Part shown: positions 36,113 to 45,727 of the stretch, one piece after another
Position numbering within the stretch: position 1 is the first letter of the stretch
Layout of the letters: each line of letters starts with the position of its first letter
Source: an uncultured Opitutia bacterium
GTDB lineage: Bacteria; Verrucomicrobiota; Verrucomicrobiia; Opitutales; Opitutaceae
DNA: 59,311 nt
NCBI GenBank assembly: GCA_903877135.1
Contig: CAIRCN010000032.1
Location: 1 to 59,311, forward strand
Direction of reading: 5' to 3'
Program-made: the position numbers and the translations under genes
The notes under the pieces: model-generated
Told to the model about the DNA's origin: nothing
Databases searched by the model: none
The model's input: the letters and a program-made list of their open reading frames with translations, nothing else

Positions 36113-37900
36113 TCACTTTTTCTTCGGGGTGACGTTTTTGACGGGTTTGCCGACCGAGACGAGGGCGGGCGCGAGGGCGGGATCGTCGTCCTTCATGCGG
36201 TTTATGATGAGCTGCTGGCCGATAGTGAAGAGACCGTTGACGAAACTGTAGAGCGAGAGGGCGCAGGAGAAGCTGTAGCAGAACAGAGTGAAAACGATGG
36301 GCATGAACTTCATCATCTTGGCCTGGGCGTTGTCGACCGTGGGGGTCGGCGTGAGCTGCATCTGGACGAGCATCGTGGCGCCCATGAGCAGGGGCATGAT
36401 ATTGATCGGGAGGCCAAGGAGGTGGCCGACGGTATCGGTGGCGGAGAGATCGTGCGACCAGAGGAAGGGCTGGAAACGGAGTTCGGCGGCGCTCTGCAGC
36501 ATGGTGAAGAAGCCGAAGAAAAACGGCAGCGGCAGAAGCATGGGGATGCACCCGCCGAGCGGGTTGATCTTGTGCTCCTTGTAGAGTTCCATGAGCGCGG
36601 TCTGCTGCTTCTGGGGGTTGTCTTTGTATTTTTCGCGGAGGGCCGTCATCTGGGGCTGGAGTTTGGCCATGCGTTTCATCGACTTGGAGGCCTTGAGGGT
36701 GAGCGGCAGGAAAACGATTTTGAGCGTAAGGGTGGTCAGGATGATGGCGACGCCCCAGTTGAAAACGAGGCCGTGCATCCAGGTCATGAGTGTGAGCAAG
36801 AGTTGGCTGAAAAACTTGAAGAAGCCGAACTGCATGACCTTGTCCTGATCGACCTTAAAGACGTCGGAGTTGGCGAGGCGGTGATATTCCTTTGGGCCGA
36901 TGTAGAAGGAGAGCCCGAGCTTCGTCTCGCCGTGGGCCGGGAGCGGTTTCAGGTCGAACTGGGTGGCGCCGGTGAGGCCGTAGGCGTTGCGGTCGGTGTC
37001 GGGCAACAGGGGGTGGAGTTTCACGCGGCGGGTGACGAGGCCGGCGCCGGGTTGGTCGGGTGTGACGATGGTGGCGAAAAAGCGGTTGGTGACCGCGCTC
37101 CAAGTGACGGGTCCGGGACTAGTGACGGAGGATTTGGCTTCGCTGGCGCCCATGCCGAGGAAGCCGCTGCCGCCCTCAAGCTTAGCGCGGGCGATGAAGG
37201 TCTGGTCCTTGCCGTTGGAGTAGCCGGCGGTGAGCTGCAGGCCGTAGTCGTTCGCATCGACCGGGGTGGCGGTGCCGAGGCTGAGCTCGACCCGCGGGAG
37301 GGGCACGGGCAGAGAGGTGAGGTTGCGGAAGGTGGTTTCGTGGCGGAGCTGGTAGGGGTCTGTGGTTTTGTCGGCGTGGGCGGCGAGCGCGTAGCGCCGC
37401 GTGACCTCGAGCGTGCCGTTGAGCACGGTGCGATAGACGACCTCGGTGGCGCTTTTCGCGACGAGCGTATAACCCGTGCCGCGGTCGAGGCCGGGGAACT
37501 CGACAAAGGCGAGCATCGGGTCGGCGTGGAGGTCATTGACTACGATGGGTGCGGGGTTGCCAAGGACGGCGGGAAATTTATTTAGGGCGACGTCGCGGAT
37601 CGCGCCGCCGAAGTCGGAGAAATTGACGGTGATGAACTCGTTCACGAGGGTGGTGACGGTGGCGGTGGCAGCGTCTTTCGCGACGGTAGCGAAGATGGAG
37701 TTGGCGGCGCCGGCGGCGGCGAGCGCAGGCTGGGGTGAGGCCTCGACCGGTGTGCCGGGCACGGGGGCTGACTGTGCCGGAGCGGTGACGGTCTGGGTCG
37801 GAGCCATCGGGCGCGCGGGTGCCAGTTTCTGACCGAAATAGATGCTGGCGATGGCGGCGACGAGCAGGAGGACGCCGATGGTGGTGTTCTGTTTGTCCAT
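36113..37900 (-). CDS. yidC: Membrane protein insertase YidC
   Basis: 595 residues. N-terminal TM helix 'TTIGVLLLVAAIASIYFG' and a Pro/Ala-rich linker lead to a large periplasmic domain (about 85-360), then the conserved five-TM core containing 'NWGVAIILTTLTLKIVFLPLTLKASKSMKRMAKLQP', 'KYKDNPQKQQTALMELYKEHKINPLGGCIPMLLPLPFFFGFF' and 'PIVFTLFCYSF'. ATG at 37900 shares a base with the TAA of yidD (TAATG). The upstream frame extension is inside yidD. Part of rpmH-rnpA-yidD-yidC. Confidence 0.95.
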   Translation of the reverse strand: MDKQNTTIGVLLLVAAIASIYFGQKLAPARPMAPTQTVTAPAQSAPVPGTPVEASPQPALAAAGAANSIFATVAKDAATATVTTLVNEFITVNFSDFGGAIRDVALNKFPAVLGNPAPIVVNDLHADPMLAFVEFPGLDRGTGYTLVAKSATEVVYRTVLNGTLEVTRRYALAAHADKTTDPYQLRHETTFRNLTSLPVPLPRVELSLGTATPVDANDYGLQLTAGYSNGKDQTFIARAKLEGGSGFLGMGASEAKSSVTSPGPVTWSAVTNRFFATIVTPDQPGAGLVTRRVKLHPLLPDTDRNAYGLTGATQFDLKPLPAHGETKLGLSFYIGPKEYHRLANSDVFKVDQDKVMQFGFFKFFSQLLLTLMTWMHGLVFNWGVAIILTTLTLKIVFLPLTLKASKSMKRMAKLQPQMTALREKYKDNPQKQQTALMELYKEHKINPLGGCIPMLLPLPFFFGFFTMLQSAAELRFQPFLWSHDLSATDTVGHLLGLPINIMPLLMGATMLVQMQLTPTPTVDNAQAKMMKFMPIVFTLFCYSFSCALSLYSFVNGLFTIGQQLIINRMKDDDPALAPALVSVGKPVKNVTPKKK

Positions 37901-38241
37901 TAGGAAAGTGACGAGTGACGAGCGATGAGTGATGAGATGGGGGCGGCCGTGCGGCAGGTGGGCTTGGGTGGCGGCACGGGGTCGAGTCCGCCAGAGTGCA
38001 GCGGGTTGCACTTTGCGAGCCGGCGCAGGGCGAGCCAGGAGCCGGTAAGCACGCCGTGGGTGCGCACCGCCTCGGCGGCGTAACACGAGCAGGTCGGCGC
38101 AAAGCGGCAACCGCAGCCCGGGCCGAACACGACCGGCAGCGCCGGCGAGAGAGTCCGCTGGTAGAGCCAGATCAGCCCAAGCACGGCGCGCGCCGGGAGG
38201 CGGGCGGCTGAGCGAAGGAGCTGGGCGACGAGCTCAAGCAT
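37900..38241 (-). CDS. yidD: Membrane protein insertion efficiency factor YidD
   Basis: 113 residues from ATG at 38241. '[65 protein letters not shown]' is the complete family core with its conserved cysteines. The C-terminal tail after 'DPVPPPKP' is longer than usual and is partly encoded by a 7-bp tandem repeat (37909-37936). It overlaps rnpA by 8 nt and yidC by 1 nt. Confidence 0.92.
   Translation of the reverse strand: MLELVAQLLRSAARLPARAVLGLIWLYQRTLSPALPVVFGPGCGCRFAPTCSCYAAEAVRTHGVLTGSWLALRRLAKCNPLHSGGLDPVPPPKPTCRTAAPISSLIARHSSLS
37909..37936. repeat. Four tandem 7-bp repeats in the 3' end of yidD
   Basis: TGACGAG, TGACGAG, CGATGAG, TGATGAG in direct succession. Seven bases per unit is not a multiple of three, so a gain or loss of units would change the yidD C-terminus and could alter its overlap with yidC. 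Confidence 0.6.
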
Positions 38242-38590
38242 GGTTGGGGGAGGCGAGCAGACGGCAGGCGTCGGTGAATTTCTGCTCGATTTCGGCATAG
38301 GCAAGCCGGTTGAGCGTGTTGCGCGCCACGAGCAGCAGATCGAAGCCCGGGGGCACGGCTCCCTGGTGGTGGCGGAACACCTCGCGGAGGCGGCGTTTGG
38401 CGCGGTTGCGCTGCACGGCAGGGCCGACGGCGGCGGTCGAGGCGACCACGCCGACGCGGCGGACGGTGGTGGCGGGTTCGCGCGGCAGATACCAAAGGGT
38501 GAAGGCACCGCAGTGCAGGCGGCGGCCCTGTTCCCTGATGGCACGAAAATCGCTCTGGCGGCGCAGGTGCTGCTCAGGGCGGAAGCGCAT
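38234..38590 (-). CDS. rnpA: Ribonuclease P protein component
   Basis: 118 residues. '[17 protein letters not shown]' at the start and the RNA-binding signature '[16 protein letters not shown]' near residues 59-74 identify RnpA, which assists RNase P RNA in 5' processing of tRNAs. Located 29 bp after rpmH and overlapping yidD. Confidence 0.94.
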   Translation of the reverse strand: MRFRPEQHLRRQSDFRAIREQGRRLHCGAFTLWYLPREPATTVRRVGVVASTAAVGPAVQRNRAKRRLREVFRHHQGAVPPGFDLLLVARNTLNRLAYAEIEQKFTDACRLLASPNHA

Positions 38591-38619
38591 GGGCGCGCAG
38601 GCAGCGGACGGGGGACAAA

Positions 38620-38757
38620 TCAGACGACCGTCAGGCGCTTGCGGCCTTTGAGACGGCGGGCTTTGATGACTTTGCGCCCGCTGTGGGTGGCCATACGGGC
38701 ACGGTAGCCAATCTTGCGGGCGCGCTTCTTGCGGTGCGGGCGGAATGTAGGTTGCAT
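38620..38757 (-). CDS. rpmH: 50S ribosomal protein L34
   Basis: 45 residues, too short for many gene callers. Begins '[22 protein letters not shown]' in pattern (QPTxRPxxxKRxRxxGFxxRM in the family) and continues with '[16 protein letters not shown]', the standard L34 end. First gene of rpmH-rnpA-yidD-yidC. No dnaA or DnaA-box cluster is visible next to it, so no origin is called. Confidence 0.95.
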   Translation of the reverse strand: MQPTFRPHRKKRARKIGYRARMATHSGRKVIKARRLKGRKRLTVV

Positions 38758-38852
38758 GACGTTTGAAGAAAAAGAGGGTCAGACGTGCCCGACGGAGCGG
38801 GGTGTGTCAAGGGCCGGGTTTTGGGTGCTGTGGCGACCTGGGTCCGGCAGGA

Positions 38853-40571
<1,719 letters not shown>

Positions 40572-40614
40572 GCCGGGACGCTGGCCGGCCGCGGGCGGCG
40601 GCGCGAATCCGAAA

Positions 40615-41916
40615 TCACGTGGACCCGCAATCGTCGCCCGGCGGGGCCGGAGGTTTTTTTGGTTTCAAGCGGCGCTGACGGGTGGCGTCGATCTCCTCGA
40701 CCTCCGGCTCGGGGATACGCGTGAAGGCGATGCGCATAGGCGTGTAGCCGGTGGCTCCGTGCGCGCCGCCGAAGTAAACAGAATTTTTCCCGAAGGTCTG
40801 GTTTAGCGTGTCGACGGCGTGGAGCAGTTTCGTGCGCGATTTCTCCTTCTCGGCCTCGAACAGATCCGCCGTGTGGAGATGCGACGCGAGCAGACGGTGG
40901 AGGATGACGCCGACCTGGAGCGGGGGCTTGTCGTGCGTGCGGCGCGACCAAAGCTGGTTCAGGACGTGTGTGAAATGGATGGTGTCCTGGGTTTCGTTGA
41001 AATGCAGGTCGTCGCCCCAGTTAGCGCCGTCGCGATAACCGACTGAAAGCTGCAGGCCGCCCGCGTAGTAACTTTCATGGCGCAGGCGCATCGCGGCCTT
41101 TTGCAGCAGGCGGTGCAGGGCGGCGAGCGCGGCGGTGGTGTTGCGCTGGGCGGGCGGGAGCACCTGGCTGTGACCGATGGTGTTGTGTTGGGCGGCCTCA
41201 CGTTCCTGCACTCCGCCGTGCATCCAGTCGTGGAATCGCGCGCCCTCGACGCTGCCCCAGATGCTGCGGAGCCGTGCGCGGTCGGCGGCGTAGAGTTTTT
41301 CGACGGAGTCGATGCCGGCGGCTCGTAGGCGCTTTTCCATGCTGGGGCCGATGCCGGTGAACTCTGCGAGCTGGACGCCGCGCCGGATGAGTTCGCCGGG
41401 AACGTCGTCCTTATCGAGGAGAACGAGGCCGTCGGGCTTTTCGATATCTGAGGCGAGCTTGGCGAGGAACCAGTTGGGGCCGATGCCGATCGAGCAGCGG
41501 AGGCACGGGCCGACTTCGCGGATGATTTTGGCGCGGATCTCGCGGCCGAGCGTGAGGGCGCGCTGTGTTAGGGCGAGGTCGCCGGAGAGTTCGCACTCCA
41601 ACTCGTCGATGGACTGGACTTTTTTCACCGGCGCGAGCGTTGCGACGACCTCCTTCAGCCGGCGGTGGTAGCGGATGTAAACCTCCGGGCGCGCCTCGAC
41701 CACGATGAGTCCAGGGCACAACCGACGGGCCTCGGCGACGCGGACGTTGCGTTTGAGGCCGAGCTTTTTCGCCTCGAGGCTGACTGCGATGGAGCCGGAG
41801 GTTTCGGCGAGGACGGGCACGACGATGAGTGGCTGGCCGCGCAGCTCCGGCCGCTCCTGTTGCTCAACAGAGGCGAAGTAGGAATTGAAATCGATGGCGA
41901 GCGCGCGAAGTGCCAC
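40615..41916 (-). CDS. Y-family DNA polymerase (DinB/ImpB-like)
   Basis: 433 residues. Catalytic acidic residues are visible in 'AIDFNSYFASVEQ' (Asp near residue 9) and 'SIDELECEL' (Asp-Glu near 104), so it is probably active, unlike ImuB. Helix-hairpin-helix 'FTGIGPSMEKRLRAAGI' is present near residue 200. The 'DFNSYFASVEQQ' variant differs from DinB 'DMDAFFASVE', so it may be a distinct branch. The C-terminus is a basic, Pro-rich tail; no beta-clamp motif of the QLxLF type is evident. GTG start. Confidence 0.83.
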   Translation of the reverse strand: MALRALAIDFNSYFASVEQQERPELRGQPLIVVPVLAETSGSIAVSLEAKKLGLKRNVRVAEARRLCPGLIVVEARPEVYIRYHRRLKEVVATLAPVKKVQSIDELECELSGDLALTQRALTLGREIRAKIIREVGPCLRCSIGIGPNWFLAKLASDIEKPDGLVLLDKDDVPGELIRRGVQLAEFTGIGPSMEKRLRAAGIDSVEKLYAADRARLRSIWGSVEGARFHDWMHGGVQEREAAQHNTIGHSQVLPPAQRNTTAALAALHRLLQKAAMRLRHESYYAGGLQLSVGYRDGANWGDDLHFNETQDTIHFTHVLNQLWSRRTHDKPPLQVGVILHRLLASHLHTADLFEAEKEKSRTKLLHAVDTLNQTFGKNSVYFGGAHGATGYTPMRIAFTRIPEPEVEEIDATRQRRLKPKKPPAPPGDDCGST

Positions 41917-41979
41917 GCGCGTAACTCTTGAAGAATGAAAACCGCTGTCAAACGGGGCATGATATCGTCAAGTTGAAGT

Positions 41980-42414
41980 ATGCGCATCGCCGTCCTTTCC
42001 GACACGCACGACCGGTTTCCGCCGACGCTGCCGGCGCGGCTGAAGAGCGCGGATGAGATCTGGCATCTGGGCGACGTGTGCGATCCTGCGGTGCTGGAAG
42101 AGTTCGAGCGGCTCGGACCACCGCTGCGGGTCGTCATGGGCAATTGTGACTCGGATGACGGCTGGCCACTGGAGCTGACGCTCGAGCGGGAGGGGTTGAA
42201 GTTTTATCTGACGCACATTCCGCCGGAACGGCCGCCCAAGGGTGTGGCGGCGGTGTTGCACGGGCATACGCATGTGTCGCGCGACGAGATGATCCGCGGG
42301 GTTCGTTGGCTTAATCCGGGCTGCATCACGCGACCGCGGGGCGGGTCGGCGAGTTTTGCCTGGCTCGTGGTGGAAGATGGAAAATTGACTCGCTGGGAAC
42401 TCGTGCGAGTTTAA
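41980..42414 (+). CDS. YfcE/MJ0936-type metallophosphoesterase
   Basis: 144 residues. Metal ligands appear in order: 'SDTHD' (Asp-His), 'WHLGDVCD', 'VMGNCDSDD', 'LTHIPPE' and 'LHGHTH', followed by 'NPGCITRPRGG'. The family hydrolyses phosphodiesters in vitro; physiological substrate unknown. Next gene starts 16 bp downstream. Confidence 0.9.
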   Translation: MRIAVLSDTHDRFPPTLPARLKSADEIWHLGDVCDPAVLEEFERLGPPLRVVMGNCDSDDGWPLELTLEREGLKFYLTHIPPERPPKGVAAVLHGHTHVSRDEMIRGVRWLNPGCITRPRGGSASFAWLVVEDGKLTRWELVRV

Positions 42415-42430
42415 GTGACATTTCCCAACC

Positions 42431-43015
42431 ATGAGTAGGTCCCGCTGGCCCAATTACCTGACGGCGACGCGCATCGCGCTGATGCCGGCGGTGCTGGTCG
42501 CGGCGCTGGGCGGCTCGCGTCAGTGGTTCGTGGTGCTGTTGGTGGCGTCGCTGTTGACGGACGCGGTGGACGGGTTCATCGCGCGGCGGCTCAAAGCCGA
42601 GACTGATTTTGGCCGCAAGCTCGACAGCGCAGCGGACTACTTGACGTTACTGACGGGCATCGCGGGCATCGCGCTGCTTTGGCCGGAGCTGATGCATCGC
42701 GAACTGCCGTGGGTGGTGGCTGGTCTGACTGGTTTCTTCATGGTGGTGGTTTACGGATTTGCGCGGCTCGGCCGCGCGTTGTGCTACCACACCTGGGCGA
42801 CGAAAGTGCTGGCGGTTGCATTGGCGTTGGCGCTGGTGCCGTTGCTGGCGGAGTGGACAGATATTCCGTTTCACGTTGTCATGGTCATGCAGGTGCTCGG
42901 CAGCTTGGAGGAACTCGCCATTGCTGCGCTCGTGCCATGGCACGCTGGAGAAGTGCCGACAGCGTGGCACGCGTGGCGGCTGCGACGGGTGCGCTTGCCA
43001 CCGACGGAAAGTTGA
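42431..43015 (+). CDS. CDP-alcohol phosphatidyltransferase family protein
   Basis: 194 residues with about five TM helices. The signature D-x2-D-G-x2-A-R-x8-G-x3-D-x3-D is intact in 'DAVDGFIARRLKAETDFGRKLDSAADY' spacing, at roughly residues 42-68. It would join a CDP-activated lipid with an alcohol such as glycerol phosphate, but the acceptor cannot be read from the sequence. The N-terminal 'NYLTATRIALMPAVL' is like PgsA. Confidence 0.87.
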   Translation: MSRSRWPNYLTATRIALMPAVLVAALGGSRQWFVVLLVASLLTDAVDGFIARRLKAETDFGRKLDSAADYLTLLTGIAGIALLWPELMHRELPWVVAGLTGFFMVVVYGFARLGRALCYHTWATKVLAVALALALVPLLAEWTDIPFHVVMVMQVLGSLEELAIAALVPWHAGEVPTAWHAWRLRRVRLPPTES

Positions 43016-43049
43016 CTCACGGAAAAGTCTGGCGAGCCTTGGGTGAATC

Positions 43050-43805
43050 ATGAGCGCGGATGAGCAGCAGGATCTGTTTGGGCTTTTTGAGCCGGAGCCA
43101 GGCGTGCACAAGGCGCCGCCGGGCGAGGCACACCGGTCGCACTGTGAGATCGTGTTTGAGCGCAGCCACCGGGCGCGCAACTACCGGCTCACGCTGCGGC
43201 GCGACGGCACGGCGGTGGCGACGATCCCGGCGCGCGGCTCGGAGCGAGAAGCGCTGCGGTTTGTCGAGGAGCACCGTGACTGGCTGGAGCGCGCGAAAGA
43301 GCGGCAGCGGCGGCGGCCGCGCGGCGTGGAGATTTGGACCCTCGGCGCGCACGTGCTATGGCGGGGCGAAATGAAGGAGATTCGTGCGGCGGCAGCCGGT
43401 GAAAAGCCGATGGTGTGCCTCGCCGCGGATGTATTTCGCGTGCCTGCGTTCGAGGGCGATCTGCGGCCGACGCTGGAGGCGCATTTTCTGCGGCGGGCGA
43501 AGGTGGAGCTGCCGGCGCGAACGTGGGAGTTGTCGGCGGTGACGGGCGTGGGCGTGACTAACGTGACGGTGCGCAACCAGCGTTCGCGCTGGGGCTCCTG
43601 CTCGGCCAACGGCACGATCTCGCTCAATTGGCGGCTCGTGCAGACGCCGGATTTCGTGCGCGACTACATCATCCACCACGAGCTGATGCACCTGCGGGAG
43701 ATGAACCACTCGGACCGTTTCTGGGCGCGCGTCGGCGAGGTCTGCCCGGACTGGCGTGAGGCGGAGCGGTGGATCAAGCGCAACGGCAGCCTGCTCGGGC
43801 TGTGA
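43050..43805 (+). CDS. YgjP-like (M48-type) metal-dependent peptidase/hydrolase
   Basis: 251 residues. Zinc-binding 'HELMHLREMNHSDRFW' near residues 208-223 (HExxH with a later His) and 'RNQRSRWGSCSANGTISLNWRLV' are the signature of YgjP/DUF45 proteins. The N-terminal ~90 residues contain the family's beta domain. Often linked to nucleic-acid metabolism in neighbourhoods, but activity is uncharacterised. ATG at 43050. Confidence 0.87.
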   Translation: MSADEQQDLFGLFEPEPGVHKAPPGEAHRSHCEIVFERSHRARNYRLTLRRDGTAVATIPARGSEREALRFVEEHRDWLERAKERQRRRPRGVEIWTLGAHVLWRGEMKEIRAAAAGEKPMVCLAADVFRVPAFEGDLRPTLEAHFLRRAKVELPARTWELSAVTGVGVTNVTVRNQRSRWGSCSANGTISLNWRLVQTPDFVRDYIIHHELMHLREMNHSDRFWARVGEVCPDWREAERWIKRNGSLLGL

Positions 43806-43888
43806 ATGGAGTTTGGTCGATCAAGGGAGAAAGGCGGAAATCCCATGCTGCGGCTTGCGGCGAAATTGAGGCCGGACAGAATACCGCC

Positions 43889-44272
43889 ATGGTCAAAAAA
43901 CTCCTCCACACCCGTCTGCGGGTGAACGATCTGGCGCGCACGGTGAAATTTTATCAGGACGCGCTCGGGCTGACGCTGGCGCGCCGGCACACGTCGCCGC
44001 GCGGCGCCCAGCTTGCTTTTTTGCAGACGCCGAGTAGCGACGAGGAAATCGAAATCTGCCAGATGCCGCCGGGCGCGCCCGCTGTGGTGGTGCAACCAGA
44101 CCTGATGCACCTCGCGTTCGAGGTGGACGACCTGGAGGCGTTCGCCGCGGAGCTGGCGCGGAAAGGTTTTGCGTTGAGCGATGGTCCGACGCCGACTGGG
44201 AGCGGCTCGGTCATCGCTTTCATCGACGCGCCCGAGGGCTACGAGGTGGAGCTGATCCAGCGCGCGAAATGA
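43889..44272 (+). CDS. Lactoylglutathione lyase (glyoxalase I)-like VOC protein
   Basis: 127 residues. Four metal ligands of glyoxalase I fit: His in 'LLHTRLRV' (residue 7), Glu in 'EEIEICQ', His in 'DLMHLAFEV' and Glu in 'YEVELIQ' near the end. 'DLARTVKFYQDALGL' is also typical. It would detoxify methylglyoxal-glutathione adducts if glutathione is present; related VOC enzymes use other substrates. ATG at 43889. Confidence 0.85.
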   Translation: MVKKLLHTRLRVNDLARTVKFYQDALGLTLARRHTSPRGAQLAFLQTPSSDEEIEICQMPPGAPAVVVQPDLMHLAFEVDDLEAFAAELARKGFALSDGPTPTGSGSVIAFIDAPEGYEVELIQRAK

Positions 44273-44287
44273 CGTGGCAGGCGATTG

Positions 44288-45229
44288 TCACGAATTACGT
44301 GACAACGGTGCCTTCGCGGCGCGGCGCTCGCAGGCGAAGAGGTATTGCTGGGCGAGACCGGCGAGCGGGCCGAAGTGGGCGCGGCCGAACTGGGCGAGCT
44401 GGGCGGGTTTCCAACCGGTGAGGCCGTAGCGGTTCGCGAGCGCCTGCAGAATCCAGGTGTCGACTGGAAAGGCCTCGAGTTTGCCGGCGCCAAAGAGGAG
44501 GACGCAGTCGGCGATTTTGTCGCCGACCCCAGGGAGTTCGAGCAGGCGGGCCTTGGCGGCGAGGTAGGGAAGAGGCTTGGTTTCCTCGAGCCAGCGGGGC
44601 TGGGCGGCGAGGAATTGCGCGGTTTGGTGAATGTAGAGGGCGCGAAAGCCGAGCTGGCAGGCGCGGAGGTCGGACTCGGGGATCGCGGCGAGTTCGAGCC
44701 AGGTAGGGAGGCGGTGGAAGCGAGAAGAGGGAAAGGTGAGGAATGAAGTCTCCGGGAGGAGCGGCGCGCCGTGGCGGGCGGCGAGGAACGCGAGCATTTG
44801 CTTGATCTGCGCTATCTGTTTCGTCGCGCTACAGAGAAAGCCGAGGAGCGTTTCGCCGAAGGGCTGCTGCAGGATGCGCAGGCCGGGAAATTCGTCGAGG
44901 CAACGGACGAGGTGGGCGTCGCTGCGCCACGGGAGCGAGCCAACGAGCGCGGCATGATCGGCGTCTGTGTTGAAATAAGTCGGCAGCGCGGCTGCAACTC
45001 TACCGACCAGCGGCGCGGGCGCGCACCATTCGACGTGGCCGGCGGAGTCGAGGCGCAGGCGTGCGATGCAGTCGGACCAGATGCCGAGCCATACGCCGTC
45101 GGTTTCATGGTGCCAGCGAAAGGCCTGGCCGCCATCGAGAATTTCGGCGAGCACTTCGGCGCTGAGCGCGGGATGAGCCGCTAGCGGTTGCCAGTCGGAC
45201 CACGCGGCGCTGGCCTCCACGCGACTCAC
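44288..45229 (-). CDS. OGG1-type 8-oxoguanine DNA glycosylase/lyase
   Basis: 313 residues from GTG at 45229. 'EILDGGQAFRW' in the N-terminal OGG domain, helix-hairpin-helix 'LPGVGDKIADCVLLFGAGKLEAFPVDTWI' containing the catalytic Lys (about residue 237) and the catalytic Asp 19 residues later, the same spacing as K249/D268 of human OGG1. It removes oxidised guanine from DNA. The GTG overlaps the stop of the preceding secreted-protein gene by 4 nt (GTGA), which decides this start against longer frame extensions. Confidence 0.88.
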   Translation of the reverse strand: MSRVEASAAWSDWQPLAAHPALSAEVLAEILDGGQAFRWHHETDGVWLGIWSDCIARLRLDSAGHVEWCAPAPLVGRVAAALPTYFNTDADHAALVGSLPWRSDAHLVRCLDEFPGLRILQQPFGETLLGFLCSATKQIAQIKQMLAFLAARHGAPLLPETSFLTFPSSRFHRLPTWLELAAIPESDLRACQLGFRALYIHQTAQFLAAQPRWLEETKPLPYLAAKARLLELPGVGDKIADCVLLFGAGKLEAFPVDTWILQALANRYGLTGWKPAQLAQFGRAHFGPLAGLAQQYLFACERRAAKAPLSRNS

Positions 45230-45696
45230 TTCGCCGGTTTTTCCCACAGGAAACTCTTCTGGTCGGCGAGGACGCGGCCTTTGGAGGAAGTCAGCTCGAG
45301 TTTCCAAGCGACCGGGTGGACCTTGGGGCCGGGCCAGTCGGCGCCGGTGAGCCCGAGATTGAAAACGGTGGCGCCGGCCGGGATTGCGGCGGGGAAGGCG
45401 AACACTTTTGGCTCGGCCGAGTCGGGCGCGATGAGGTGCAGCACGAAACTGGCGCCGGCGAGCGCGCCACCGGCGTTGCCGACGCGCGCGAGAAAATAGA
45501 AACCCGCGCGGGTGTCGGCATGCGTGCGGAGGACGATCTGGCCGCCGGTGTTTTCCTTGCCGCCGAAATATTCCGAGAGGCGCCGGAACGATTCCTCCGT
45601 GCGCCAGCCGGGCCACACGCGCACGAACCCGACGTCGGCGGCGCGGAGCGAGGCGAGGGTGGCAGCAAACAGCAGGACGGCGAGGAGAGGGCGCAT
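45226..45696 (-). CDS. Secreted protein of unknown function
   Basis: 156 residues with a clear signal peptide (MRPLLAVLLFAATLASLRA). The mature part is beta-rich: 'FVRVWPGWRTEESFRRLSEYFGGKENTGGQIVLRT', 'AGFYFLARV', 'FVLHLIAPD...KVFAFPAAIPAGATVFNLGLTGADWPG', suggesting an immunoglobulin-like sandwich. No family recognised. It lies between an oligopeptide-binding lipoprotein (31 bp upstream) and the OGG gene (4-nt overlap). An ATG at 45747 would precede the signal peptide by 17 residues and is less likely. Confidence 0.72.
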   Translation of the reverse strand: MRPLLAVLLFAATLASLRAADVGFVRVWPGWRTEESFRRLSEYFGGKENTGGQIVLRTHADTRAGFYFLARVGNAGGALAGASFVLHLIAPDSAEPKVFAFPAAIPAGATVFNLGLTGADWPGPKVHPVAWKLELTSSKGRVLADQKSFLWEKPAK

Positions 45697-45727
45697 GCGG
45701 GAGGTTGAGCGAGGGCGCGGGTGGGCG

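Noticed and set aside
36068-37585. 505-codon plus-strand ORF opposite yidC
   Set aside because: Acidic low-complexity translation (rich in E, G, V) antisense to a complete yidC; shadow of GC-rich codon use.
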